From Deinococci bacterium (GTDB lineage: Bacteria > Deinococcota > Deinococci > Deinococcales > Trueperaceae): a stretch of 41,188 nucleotides of DNA. The notes under the pieces were generated by a model. The model worked only from the letters and a program-made list of their open reading frames with translations, did not search any database and had not been told where the DNA came from. The stretch spans positions 1-41,188 of the forward strand of contig JASBRS010000018.1 of assembly GCA_030149325.1 (NCBI GenBank), in the 5' to 3' direction. The position numbers and the translations under genes were made by a program. This document shows positions 7,002 to 14,891 of this stretch, piece after piece (positions within the stretch are counted from its first letter, which is position 1; each line of letters starts with the position of its first letter).

Positions 7002-7697
7002 ATGGGGAACGCCAGATTGGGGAGGTTACAAGCCCCTGAACGCGACGTGCTGTCGCGTCAGGCGTACGACGCGCTGCGCGAGGGCATCCTGGCGCGCACG
7101 CTGCCGGCCGGCAGCAAGCTGGTGATGCGCGATCTGGTCGAGCAGCTCCAGCTCTCGCCGACGCCCATCAACCAGGCGCTCGCCGCGCTCGAGCGCGAGG
7201 GCCTGGTGGAGTCGCGCCCGCACCGCGGCTTCTACGTGATCACCCTGGACGCCGGCGACATCCACGATATCTACGCCCTGCGGGAGGTGCTGGAGAGCCT
7301 GGCGATGCGCCTGGCGGTCGAGCGCCGACCGGTCGAGCTGGCGAAGGCGCTCCACAAGATCCACGAGGAGCAGCGGACGTGCTGCGCCAAGGGCCGCAAC
7401 ATGGCCCGCTACGGCGACCTCGACGTGACCTTCCACCGCACGGTGTGGGAGATGTCGGGGAACCCGCGGCTGCTGCGGATGTCGGAGATGCTGATGGGCC
7501 AGGTGCGCCTGCTCATCGCCACCTCGGCGGAGGTGGAGGGTCGGCTGGGGGCGTCGTTGGCCGAGCACGAGACGATCCTCCGCCACGTCGATCGACGGGA
7601 GGCCGAGCTGGCGGCGGCCGCCATGGAGCGGCACGTGCGCAACGCCGGATCGGCGTTGCGGGAGCATATGGAGTCGGAGCCGGAACGACCGCGCTGA
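7002..7697 (+). CDS. GntR-family transcriptional regulator, FCD subfamily
   Basis: 231 residues from ATG 7002. A winged helix (about 17-80, with MRDLVEQLQLSPTPINQALA as helix-turn-helix and a PHRGFYVI wing) is joined to an all-helical FCD ligand domain (about 88-225). Asp141, His145, His189 and His211 lie where FCD proteins bind a metal that contacts carboxylate ligands. FCD regulators usually control sugar-acid or organic-acid pathways. Here the gene sits between the ABC importer and the dehydrogenase/lyase genes, and palindromes that fit it lie in its own promoter and before the lyase operon. The start at 7002 rather than 6996 or a TTG at 6966 was chosen because it coincides with the predicted transcription start. 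Confidence 0.9.
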   Translation: MGNARLGRLQAPERDVLSRQAYDALREGILARTLPAGSKLVMRDLVEQLQLSPTPINQALAALEREGLVESRPHRGFYVITLDAGDIHDIYALREVLESLAMRLAVERRPVELAKALHKIHEEQRTCCAKGRNMARYGDLDVTFHRTVWEMSGNPRLLRMSEMLMGQVRLLIATSAEVEGRLGASLAEHETILRHVDRREAELAAAAMERHVRNAGSALREHMESEPERPR

Positions 7698-7765
7698 ACG
7701 GCGCCGACCTCGAACGATCGGCGCGCCGAGGTGCCGCCGGAGAAGCGAGCGACCGGAGGTCAGGC

Positions 7766-8758
7766 ATGGTGGATGCGACGTCGGAACAGCGGCGGGTGGT
7801 GGCGTGCGGCGCACGCTTCGCCCCGCTCGACATCGAGGCAGGGGTGCTCGGGCCGCTCGGGATCGAGGTCGTCAAGGCCGAGCGCGATGGCGACGAGGAC
7901 GCCTTGATCGAGAGCTGCCGGGGCGCCGAGGCGGTGCTCGCCGGGTCCGCGCCGCGCTTCACGCGCCGCGTGCTCGAGGCGCTGCAGGGCACGAGGGCGC
8001 TGGTGCGCTACGGCATCGGCGTCGACCGCATCGACCTGGAGGCCGCGGCGGACGTCGGCATCACCGTCTGCAACGTGCTCGACTACTGCACCGACGAGGT
8101 GGCGCTGCACGCTGTCACGCTGGTGCTGGCGCTGACCCGGAAGATCGAGACCGCCGCGCGGCACGCACGCGCGGGCGGGTGGGGCGTGGCCGAGGTGATG
8201 CCGATCGCCGCGCCCGAAGCCTCCACCGTGGCGGTGCTCGGGCTGGGCCGCATCGGAAGGCGCGCGGCCGAGTTCCTGCACGGGCTCGGCTTCCGGGTGG
8301 TGGGCTACGACCCCTTCCTCACGGCCGATCCCACGGGCGGCGCCGTCACCCTGGCGGCCTCGGTCGACGAGGCGATCACGGGCGCGCAGGTGGTGAGCCT
8401 GCACCTGCCGCTGTCGGAGTCCACCCGCCACCTGCTCGGCGAGCGCGAGCTCGGCCTGCTCGCACCTGGCGCCGTGGTCGTCAACGTCAGTCGTGGGGGC
8501 CTCATCGATGAGGCCGCGCTGCTCCGGGCGCTCGACGCGGGCCACGTGGGCGGGGCCGGCCTCGACGTTCTCGAGAACGAGCCGCCGACCCCCGACGACC
8601 CGGTGGTGCGCCATCCGGGGGTGCTGGTGACGCCCCACATGGCCTGGTACTCGGTCCAGGCCCAGGTCCGCATGCGCCGCATGGCGGCGGAAGAGGTGGC
8701 GCGCTGCCTCCGCGGCGAGGCGCCGCTCAGCCCCGTGCGCCCGGCCGTGAAGGGGTAG
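7766..8758 (+). CDS. D-2-hydroxyacid dehydrogenase (phosphoglycerate dehydrogenase/SlcC-like), NAD(P)-dependent
   Basis: 330 residues, start ATG with GGAGG 7 nt upstream. The Rossmann motif VLGLGRIGRRA (157-167) with Asp182 at the end of the second strand favours NAD over NADP. The catalytic trio of the family is intact: Arg243 (SRGGLID), Glu272 (ENEPP) and His291 (TPHMAWYS). These enzymes interconvert a 2-hydroxyacid and a 2-oxoacid. Family members near SuyAB-type lyases and TTT transporters include (S)-sulfolactate dehydrogenase SlcC, so oxidation of sulfolactate to sulfopyruvate, or of another 2-hydroxyacid, is a reasonable guess; the substrate is not determined by sequence. It follows gntR by 68 nt and probably shares its transcript. 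Confidence 0.88.
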   Translation: MVDATSEQRRVVACGARFAPLDIEAGVLGPLGIEVVKAERDGDEDALIESCRGAEAVLAGSAPRFTRRVLEALQGTRALVRYGIGVDRIDLEAAADVGITVCNVLDYCTDEVALHAVTLVLALTRKIETAARHARAGGWGVAEVMPIAAPEASTVAVLGLGRIGRRAAEFLHGLGFRVVGYDPFLTADPTGGAVTLAASVDEAITGAQVVSLHLPLSESTRHLLGERELGLLAPGAVVVNVSRGGLIDEAALLRALDAGHVGGAGLDVLENEPPTPDDPVVRHPGVLVTPHMAWYSVQAQVRMRRMAAEEVARCLRGEAPLSPVRPAVKG

Positions 8759-8761
8759 ACC

Positions 8762-8983
8762 GTGTCCGATACCGCCCGCGATCCGAGCCACCGCTGCCGT
8801 CCGGAGACGGGCGCCATCGAGGGCATCGTGTTCTTCAGCTCCAAGAGCCGCAGTTGGGTGATGACGGTGGTGCCGCCGGGCGGCCCCCCGCGGCAGCAGC
8901 GCGTCGACGTGCGCTACTGCCCGTGGTGCGGCCGTGATCTCGAGGGCGTCACGCCCGACGAGGACGCCGACCTGCTGGAGTGA
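8762..8983 (+). CDS. Small zinc-ribbon-like protein of unknown function
   Basis: 73 residues, starting with a GTG 4 nt after the dehydrogenase stop; an AAGGGG ribosome site spans that stop. A C-terminal CPWCG knuckle (residues about 54-58) is preceded by a strand-rich segment (IVFFSSKSRSWVMTVVPP) and a possible partner Cys near residue 12 (HRCRPETG), so one metal site with only three Cys, completed by His11 or another residue, is possible. The operon position points to an accessory role, for example a metal or redox partner of the dehydrogenase, but nothing more specific can be claimed. Confidence 0.65.
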   Translation: MSDTARDPSHRCRPETGAIEGIVFFSSKSRSWVMTVVPPGGPPRQQRVDVRYCPWCGRDLEGVTPDEDADLLE

Positions 8984-8984
8984 G

Positions 8985-9007
8985 CCGCGAGGGGCGCGGC
9001 CTCTCGG
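8985..9007 (+). terminator. Weak hairpin between the gntR operon and the lyase operon
   Basis: CCGCGAGG / CCTCTCGG arms (7 of 8 paired) around a 7-nt loop, directly after the zinc-ribbon stop codon and about 45 nt before the next promoter. It may be a partial terminator, separating the two plus-strand transcripts. Confidence 0.35.
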
Positions 9008-9048
9008 GCCCGGGGGAGGGCGGGACCGCGCTTCCGCGAAAGAAAATA

Positions 9049-9063
9049 GAAAATTGACAATTG
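9049..9063. promoter_or_regulatory. GntR-type operator upstream of the lyase operon
   Basis: GAAAATTGACAATTG is the exact reverse complement of the 15-mer at 6963-6977, and the match continues with one mismatch through a further AAAAT. The palindromic core AATTG-A-CAATT (9052-9062) contains the -35 box, so a bound repressor would block RNA polymerase. Confidence 0.65.
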
Positions 9064-9082
9064 CTACAGCGCCACCTAGAAT
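9054..9082 (+). promoter_or_regulatory. Promoter of the lyase/transport operon
   Basis: TTGACA (9054-9059), 17-nt spacer, TAGAAT (9077-9082). The boxes and spacing are identical to the ABC-operon promoter. Transcription should start near 9089 and could run through to the cupin gene at 19278, as no strong terminator was seen in between. Confidence 0.78.
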
Positions 9083-9139
9083 GACCCAAACCCAGACCAG
9101 CCACCGGCGTGTCCCACGACCGGAGCACGTGGGCCTCGA

Positions 9140-9445
9140 GTGCCCACGCAGGGGAGGTGTGTCGTCATCCACAAGTTCCTGATCCACAACGAAGGGGACG
9201 ACGTCGGCGTCGCCACCGAGGACATCGCCCAAGGCGAGGACGTCGTCGGCATCTTCATGGACACCGGCGGCCAGGTGCAGGTCACGGCCAGGGGCGCGGT
9301 GCCGCTGAGCCACAAGATCGCCGTCCACGCGCTGCGCGAGGGCGACGAGGTCACCGAGTACGGGCTGCGGGTCGGCATCGCGACGGCCGACATCGAGCCC
9401 GGCTCGTACGTGCACACCCACAACATCCGTTCGGCGCGCTGGTAG
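9140..9445 (+). CDS. UxaA-type lyase small subunit (SAF domain; SuyA-like)
   Basis: About 92-101 residues comprising only the SAF domain found at the N-terminus of altronate/galactarate dehydratases: [27 protein letters not shown], then [20 protein letters not shown] and the closing [11 protein letters not shown]. In split enzymes such as (2R)-sulfolactate sulfo-lyase SuyAB this is the small subunit; the large subunit follows 14 nt downstream. The start is uncertain. The only standard in-frame start is GTG 9140, but homologues begin right before HKFL and the good ribosome site (GGGGAGG, 9151-9157) points to the ATC at 9167 or a neighbouring GTC. The call of a small lyase subunit is firm; the substrate is not. 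Confidence 0.85.
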   Translation: MPTQGRCVVIHKFLIHNEGDDVGVATEDIAQGEDVVGIFMDTGGQVQVTARGAVPLSHKIAVHALREGDEVTEYGLRVGIATADIEPGSYVHTHNIRSARW

Positions 9446-9458
9446 GAGAGGGAGCAGC

Positions 9459-10613
9459 ATGGCATCCGGACTCACCGGTTACAGGCGGGCCAACGGCCGC
9501 GTCGGCATCCGCAACTACGTGGTCGTCATCCCCGTCGACGACATCTCCAACGCCGCCGCCGAGGGTGTGGCGCGGCTCGTCCCCGAGGCGCTCGCCATCC
9601 CGCACCCCTACGGGCGGCTGCAGTTCGGCGAGGACCTCGAGCTCCACTTCCGCACGCTGATCGGGGCCGGCTCCAACCCCAACGTGGCCGCCGCCGTCGT
9701 CATCGGCATCGAGCCGAACTGGACCGAGCGCGTCGTCGCGGGCATCCGCGCCCAGGGCACCCCCGTGGAGGGTTTCTCCATCGAGCGCCACGGCGACCTC
9801 GAGACCATCCGGGTGGCCGCCCGCGCTACCCAGAAGTTCGTGCAGGAGGCGGGCGAGCTCCAGCGCGAGCCGATCGAGCTGGGCGAGATCATGCTCAGCA
9901 TCAAGTGCGGTGAGTCCGATACCACCACCGGCCTGGCGTCCTGCCCCACCGTGGCGCAGGTCGTCGACAAGGTGGTCGACGCCGGCGGCACGGTGCTGTT
10001 CGGCGAGACCTCCGAGCTGACCGGCGGCGAGCACCTCATCGCCGAGCGCTGCATCGACGACGACGTGCGCCGGCGCTTCCAGGAGACCTACGACGCCTAC
10101 ATCCGCATGATCGACGAGCAGGACGCCGACCTCATGGGTTCGCAACCCACCCAGGGCAACATCCGCGGCGGCCTCAGCACCATCGAGGAGAAGGCGCTCG
10201 GCAACATCGAGAAGACGGGCACCAAGCCGGTGGTCGACGTGCTCGAGCCGGCGGTGGCGCCCACCAAGCCGGGCCTGAACTTCATGGACACCTCGTCGGC
10301 GGCCGCCGAGTGCATCACCCTGATGATGGCCGCCGGCGCCGTGATCCACCTGTTCCCGACCGGGCAGGGCAACATCGTCGGCAACCCCATCGAGCCCGTC
10401 ATCAAGCTCACCGGCAACCCCCTGACGGCGAGCACCATGACCGAGCACATCGACCTCGACGTCAGCGGACTGCTGCGCCGCGAGATCGACGTGGTCGGAG
10501 CCGGCGAGCAGCTCATGACCGTCGTCGAGAGCACCATCCGCGGGCGGCGCACCTGCGCCGAGGCGCTGGGGCACCGCGAGTTCGTGCTCACCAAGCTCTA
10601 CCGGAGCGCCTGA
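9459..10613 (+). CDS. UxaA-type lyase large subunit (SuyB-like hydro-/sulfo-lyase)
   Basis: 384 residues, ATG with GGAG 5-6 nt upstream. It matches the UxaA C-terminal domain throughout: [19 protein letters not shown], the conserved KCGESD box (149-154), [55 protein letters not shown] and [18 protein letters not shown]. These are iron-dependent enzymes that remove water, or in SuyB sulfite, from 2-hydroxyacids. The separation into two genes, the [14 protein letters not shown] segment and the neighbouring hydroxyacid dehydrogenase and TTT transporter agree best with the SuyAB group, which makes pyruvate and sulfite from (R)-sulfolactate. A sugar-acid dehydratase remains a serious alternative. 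Confidence 0.85.
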   Translation: MASGLTGYRRANGRVGIRNYVVVIPVDDISNAAAEGVARLVPEALAIPHPYGRLQFGEDLELHFRTLIGAGSNPNVAAAVVIGIEPNWTERVVAGIRAQGTPVEGFSIERHGDLETIRVAARATQKFVQEAGELQREPIELGEIMLSIKCGESDTTTGLASCPTVAQVVDKVVDAGGTVLFGETSELTGGEHLIAERCIDDDVRRRFQETYDAYIRMIDEQDADLMGSQPTQGNIRGGLSTIEEKALGNIEKTGTKPVVDVLEPAVAPTKPGLNFMDTSSAAAECITLMMAAGAVIHLFPTGQGNIVGNPIEPVIKLTGNPLTASTMTEHIDLDVSGLLRREIDVVGAGEQLMTVVESTIRGRRTCAEALGHREFVLTKLYRSA

Positions 10614-10653
10614 CGATGCCCTCCCGCTCCACTCCGGACGCCGGGGAGCCGCG

Positions 10654-11715
10654 ATGAGTCGACCCGTGCGCGTCGCTGCCGTGGGGTTGGGGCGCTGGGC
10701 CAACGTGCTCGCCGACGCCTACACCCGCAGCGACGAGGTCGAGCTGGTCAGTTGCTTCAGTCGCTCGCCGGGGAAGCGTGAGGCCTTCGCCAAACGGTAC
10801 GGCACGGGTCAGGACGCCAGCCTCGAGGCGTTGCTGGCGCGTGACGACCTCGACGGCGTCATCGTCACCGTGCCCAACGACCAGCACGCCGCCGTCATCG
10901 AGCAGGCGGCGGCGGCCGGCAAGCACGCCTTCGTGGAGAAGCCGATCGCCGTCACCCTCGAGGACGCCCGCCGCATCGAGCGCGCGGTCGAGCGTGCCGG
11001 GGTGGTGTTCACCTGCGGGCACTCGGCGCGTCGCCTGGGGGGCTTGCGCAAGATCAAGGCGATGATGACGTCGGGCGAGATCGGCGAGGTCTCGGTCATC
11101 GAGGCGGTGTTCGCCAACGAGCGCGGCCTCCAGATCGAACCCGGCAACTGGCGCGGCGACCCCGAGAAGGCGCCGGGCGGGCCCCTGACCCAGCTCGGCA
11201 TCCACCAGATCGACAACCTGCAGTACCTCCTCGGCCCGGTGGTGCGCGTCGCGACCTTCGGCAAGCCCATGTATACTCGCGTCGAGAACGACACGGTGAA
11301 CGTCACGGTGCTCGAGTTCGAGCGCGGTCCGATGGCCTACCTGGGGACGAACTGGGCCTGTCCAGGCGTCTTCTCGCTCAACGTCTACGGGACCACGGCC
11401 GACCTCTTCTACCAGCTCGACTTCAGCTGGTGGAGCAACTCCGACGTGACCGACCAGCACTCGAGCCTGACCAAGCGTGCGTTCGCCCGTGCCACCGACG
11501 ACCCCGACGACTTCGAGTTGACGGACGTCGCCGTCGACATCCCGCGCGTCGATCACCTGCGCGACGAGGTGGAGGAGTTCGCGCGGGCGGTGCGGGGCGA
11601 TACGGAGGCCGAGGTGGACGCGCGGGTGGCGACGCGCAACGTCGCGGTGATGCTGGCGGCCGTTCGCTCGAGTCGAGAGGGCCGCATCGTCGAGGTCGCC
11701 GAGCTGCTCGACTAG
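10654..11715 (+). CDS. Gfo/Idh/MocA-family oxidoreductase
   Basis: 353 residues, ATG with GGGGAG 7 nt upstream. The N-terminal Rossmann fold starts with RVAAVGLGRWANVLADAY and carries the family's HAFVEKPIAVTLEDA (EKP) motif near residue 95. The C-terminal alpha/beta domain has GGPLTQLGIHQIDNLQYLLG, with the Asp/His positions used for proton transfer. These enzymes oxidise or reduce a hydroxyl group of sugars, inositols or related polyols with NAD(P). In this operon it would act beside the 2-hydroxyacid dehydrogenase, perhaps on another position or stereoisomer of the substrate (inference). Confidence 0.87.
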   Translation: MSRPVRVAAVGLGRWANVLADAYTRSDEVELVSCFSRSPGKREAFAKRYGTGQDASLEALLARDDLDGVIVTVPNDQHAAVIEQAAAAGKHAFVEKPIAVTLEDARRIERAVERAGVVFTCGHSARRLGGLRKIKAMMTSGEIGEVSVIEAVFANERGLQIEPGNWRGDPEKAPGGPLTQLGIHQIDNLQYLLGPVVRVATFGKPMYTRVENDTVNVTVLEFERGPMAYLGTNWACPGVFSLNVYGTTADLFYQLDFSWWSNSDVTDQHSSLTKRAFARATDDPDDFELTDVAVDIPRVDHLRDEVEEFARAVRGDTEAEVDARVATRNVAVMLAAVRSSREGRIVEVAELLD

Positions 11716-11730
11716 AAGGGAGGCACGGGA

Positions 11731-13251
11731 GTGATCTCCGCCGCTGTGACGGGCCTGCTGGCGCTGTTCACGCCGCAGTCGATCCTCTTCATGATCGTCG
11801 GGGTGATCTACGGCCTGGTCATCGGCGTGCTCCCCGGCCTGGGTGGGATCGTCGCCATGGCGCTGGTCCTGCCGTTCACCTTCGGCTTCGAGCCGGCCGC
11901 GGCGCTGGCGTTGCTCCTCGGCGCCCACGCCGCCACCGTGTGGGGCGGCTCCATCACCGGCATCCTCTTCAACGTCCCCGGTGCCGCCAAGACCATCACC
12001 AGCGTCTTCGACGGCTACCCCATGACGCAGCGCGGCGAGGGCGCGCGGGCGCTGGGCGCCTCGGCCATGGCGGCGCTGCTGGGCGGCGTCATCGGCGCCG
12101 TCTTCCTGGTCGCGACCATCCCCATCGTGCGGCCGCTGATGCTCGCGCTGGGGCCCAGCGAGTACTTCATGATGGCGCTCTGGGGCCTCACCATCATCGC
12201 GACGTTCAGCGAGGGCTCCGTGATCAAGGGGCTGATCGCCGCGGGCCTGGGGATCCTGGTGGCCTTCATCGGCATGGACCCCGTCACCGGCACCGCCCGC
12301 TACACCTTCCACAGCCTCTTCCTGCTCGACGGCATCTCCTTCCCGGTCGCGATGATCGGGCTGTTCGCGGTGTCGCAGATGCTCAAGCTCTTCGTGAAGG
12401 GCGGCACGGTGGTGGAGGCGCAGGTCGACACCGAGGTCAGTACCGTGTGGGACGGCGTGCGTGACACCTTCGAACACTGGTGGCTGGTGCTGCGCTCGAG
12501 CCTGCTGGGCCTGTGGATCGGCGTGCTGCCGGGGGTGGGCGCCAGCGTCGGCGGCATCGCCGCCTACGCGCAGGCGGCGCAGACCTCGAAGCACCCCGAG
12601 CGCTTCGGCCACGGCGCCGTCGAGGGGGTCATCGGCCCCGACGCCACGCTGGCCGCCACCGAGGGGGGCGGGCTGCTCCCGACCCTGGCCTTCGGCATCC
12701 CCGGCGGTGAGAGCATGGCCATCCTGCTGGCCGCCTTCATCAACATGGGGATCACCCCCGGGCCGCAGATGCTCACCAGCAACCTCAGCCTGGTGTTCAC
12801 CATGGTGTGGATCATCGTGATCTCCAACATCCTGACCACCGTCATCGGGCTGATGACCTCCAAGACGCTGGCGCGCTCGGCCACCCTGCCGGCCCGCTAC
12901 CTGGTGCCGGTGGTGCTGGCGGTGTGCTTCATGGGCGCCTTCGCCACCCACGGTCGCGTCGGCGACGTGGTGGTGGCCGCCATCTTCGGCGTCGTCGGCT
13001 ACATCATGGACAAGTACAACTACTCCCGCGCCGACTTCGTCATCGGCATGGTGCTGGCCACCATGATCGAGCGCGACCTGCACATCTCGCTGACGCTCTA
13101 CGGACCCACGTTCATCTTCACGCGGCCCGTCACGCTGGCGATGTTCCTGTTCATCGTCTTCACCACCCTGCTGCCCATCGTGCGGCGGCGTCTGGCACGG
13201 GCGCGGGCCTCGGCAGCCGAGGGCTCGGGACCGGACGGGGGCGCCGCGTGA
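11731..13251 (+). CDS. tctA: Tripartite tricarboxylate transporter large membrane subunit TctA
   Basis: 506 residues, GTG start with AAGGGAGG upstream. It has about 12 membrane helices and both family signatures: the first half contains VIGVLPGLGGIVAMALVLPF and GGSITGILFNVPGAA, repeated in the second half as WIGVLPGVGASVGGIAAY with TLAFGIPGGESMAILLAAF. TctA forms the substrate channel of the TTT transporters that import di- and tricarboxylates and, in the SlcHFG case, sulfolactate, driven by ion gradients. Its stop overlaps the start of tctB. Confidence 0.93.
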   Translation: MISAAVTGLLALFTPQSILFMIVGVIYGLVIGVLPGLGGIVAMALVLPFTFGFEPAAALALLLGAHAATVWGGSITGILFNVPGAAKTITSVFDGYPMTQRGEGARALGASAMAALLGGVIGAVFLVATIPIVRPLMLALGPSEYFMMALWGLTIIATFSEGSVIKGLIAAGLGILVAFIGMDPVTGTARYTFHSLFLLDGISFPVAMIGLFAVSQMLKLFVKGGTVVEAQVDTEVSTVWDGVRDTFEHWWLVLRSSLLGLWIGVLPGVGASVGGIAAYAQAAQTSKHPERFGHGAVEGVIGPDATLAATEGGGLLPTLAFGIPGGESMAILLAAFINMGITPGPQMLTSNLSLVFTMVWIIVISNILTTVIGLMTSKTLARSATLPARYLVPVVLAVCFMGAFATHGRVGDVVVAAIFGVVGYIMDKYNYSRADFVIGMVLATMIERDLHISLTLYGPTFIFTRPVTLAMFLFIVFTTLLPIVRRRLARARASAAEGSGPDGGAA

Positions 13252-13781
13252 GCCGGCGCGCCCAGGAGAACGTCCTGGCTCTCGCCATCGCCGCCATCCT
13301 GATCGCCGTCATCGTGATCAGCTTCCACTACGGACCGCGCGCGAGGCTGGTGCCGATCCCGGTCGCCGCCTTCTCGCTGATCCTGGTCCTCGCGCAACTC
13401 GTGGTGCAGAACACCGGCTCCCCCGACGACCTGCACGTCGACGTGCTGGAGATGCTCACGCGGCGCAGCGCCCGTGAGGGGGTCGCGAGCACCGCAGCGG
13501 CGACCCGACAACGCCCCGCCAGCGAGCACCCGCCGGGCACGCGGGCGCGGCGAGAGGCCATCGCCTTCACGCTGCTGGCGGTGCTGCTGGGGCTGGTGCT
13601 GCTGCTGGGCCCCATCGTCGGCATCTTCCTGTTCGTGCTGGGCTACGGCGGCGCCGTCGGCCGCATGCGCTGGTCCAGCGCGCTGATGCTGTCCCTCGGC
13701 GTGAGCGGGGTGCTCTACCTGCTCTTCGTCGTGCTGCTGAACACCCAGATGTATCACGGGATCCTGCCGGGACCGCTGTGA
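13248..13781 (+). CDS. tctB: Tripartite tricarboxylate transporter small membrane subunit TctB
   Basis: 177 residues from a GTG that overlaps the tctA stop by 4 nt (GTGA). Four membrane helices are visible (about 8-25, 34-48, 104-132 and 143-162), with a Ser/Thr/Arg-rich cytosolic loop between helices 2 and 3, as usual for TctB. Sequence conservation is low in this family, so the call rests on size, topology and position between tctA and tctC. Confidence 0.85.
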   Translation: MSRRAQENVLALAIAAILIAVIVISFHYGPRARLVPIPVAAFSLILVLAQLVVQNTGSPDDLHVDVLEMLTRRSAREGVASTAAATRQRPASEHPPGTRARREAIAFTLLAVLLGLVLLLGPIVGIFLFVLGYGGAVGRMRWSSALMLSLGVSGVLYLLFVVLLNTQMYHGILPGPL

Positions 13782-13855
13782 GGGCGGTCGGGAAGGAGCG
13801 GAGCCGCAGAAGGAGACGACGTCACGCCAGACGACACCTGGGAACGGAGGACACT

Positions 13856-14875
13856 GTGGGACGGAAGGCACGTATGAGGATCATCGTGGGGCTCGTCGCC
13901 GTGCTCGCACTCGCGGGCGGGTTGGCGACGGCCCAGAGCAGCTCGGACTACTACGCCGGGAAGACGGTCACGCTGATCCTCCCGAACAGCCCGAGCGGTC
14001 AGATGACGCAGTACGCTCGCATGATCGCCCCCTACATCGCCAAGCACCTCGGTGCCAAGGACGTGCGCGTGCAGAACATGCAGGGCGGCGGCGGCGTGGT
14101 GGGTGCCAACTACCTGTGGCACGTCAAGCCCGACGGCATGACCATCGCCTTCACCAGCGTCCCGGCGTTGGTCCTGGCCCAGCTCTCGGGGAGCCAGGGC
14201 GTGGAGTTCGACGCCACCAAGTTCGTCTACCTGGGTCGCGCCGCCACCGAGGCGCGCGTGCTGGTGGTCGGCGGCAAGTCGAAGATCCAGACCATCCAGG
14301 ACGTCGAGAACCTGGGCCGCCCGTTCATCTTCCCGACGCAAGGCACGGACGAGGATTTCTACACCATGGCGGTGCTGGCCTACGCGCTGAACTTCGACCT
14401 CAAGGCGGTCACCGGCTACCAGGGCAACGCCGACACCACCTTGGCGGTCATCAAGGGTGAGGGCGACGGCCACATCACCGCCTGGCACTCCTCGCTGGCT
14501 GGCATCCAGGCCGGCGACCTGCGTCCGATCCTGACGATCGGCGACGCGCGCGAGGCGGGCTACCCCGACGTGCCGACCGCCGTCGAGGTGACGCAAGGCA
14601 ACGGCAAGGAGCTGGTGCAGGCGATCGTCAACATGATCACCATGCACCGCAGCTTCTTCGGGCCTCCGGGCATGCCCGAGGCCGCCGTGAGCGCCATGCG
14701 CTCGGCCGTCTGGGCTGCGCTGCACGACCCGGGCCTGCTGGCCGACGCCCAGAAGCAGGGGCTCATCATCGTTCCCATGCAGGGGGCCGAGGAGCAGCCC
14801 AAGGTCGAGCAGATCGCCGCGGCCGGTCAGCAGATCGTCCCGATCCTGAAGAAGGCGGTCGCCGCCATCCAGTAG
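13856..14875 (+). CDS. tctC: Tripartite tricarboxylate transporter substrate-binding protein TctC
   Basis: 339 residues from GTG 13856 (GGAGG exactly 5 nt upstream); the frame is open from 13778 but that stretch is Arg-rich and lacks a ribosome site. Residues 1-28 are a signal peptide (RKARMRIIVGLVAVLALAGG...). The mature protein shows the Bug/TctC pattern: YYAGKTVTLILPNSPSGQM, RVQNMQGGGGVVGANYLWHV and the late FFGPPGMPEAAVSAMR. It is the extracytoplasmic receptor that hands a carboxylate ligand to TctAB. The ligand loop is not typical of citrate binders enough to call a substrate. Confidence 0.9.
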   Translation: MGRKARMRIIVGLVAVLALAGGLATAQSSSDYYAGKTVTLILPNSPSGQMTQYARMIAPYIAKHLGAKDVRVQNMQGGGGVVGANYLWHVKPDGMTIAFTSVPALVLAQLSGSQGVEFDATKFVYLGRAATEARVLVVGGKSKIQTIQDVENLGRPFIFPTQGTDEDFYTMAVLAYALNFDLKAVTGYQGNADTTLAVIKGEGDGHITAWHSSLAGIQAGDLRPILTIGDAREAGYPDVPTAVEVTQGNGKELVQAIVNMITMHRSFFGPPGMPEAAVSAMRSAVWAALHDPGLLADAQKQGLIIVPMQGAEEQPKVEQIAAAGQQIVPILKKAVAAIQ

Positions 14876-14891
14876 GCGGACTAGGAGAGTC

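Noticed and set aside
10616-10657. A 13-codon ORF whose stop overlaps the Gfo/Idh start
   Set aside because: It has no ribosome site of its own, and the Gfo/Idh gene has a good one (GGGGAG), so coupling is not needed; chance is the simpler explanation, unlike the 20-codon ORF at 19411.
10588-13083. An 831-codon open frame on the minus strand across the lyase end, oxidoreductase and tctA
   Set aside because: It is antisense to genes with clear family motifs. Its translation is His/Asp/Gln/Gly-rich without domains, a typical product of the G+C-biased third positions of the true genes.
13778-13855. An upstream start for tctC overlapping tctB
   Set aside because: The added 26 residues are Arg-rich and would precede and spoil the signal peptide; GTG 13856 has an ideally spaced GGAGG.
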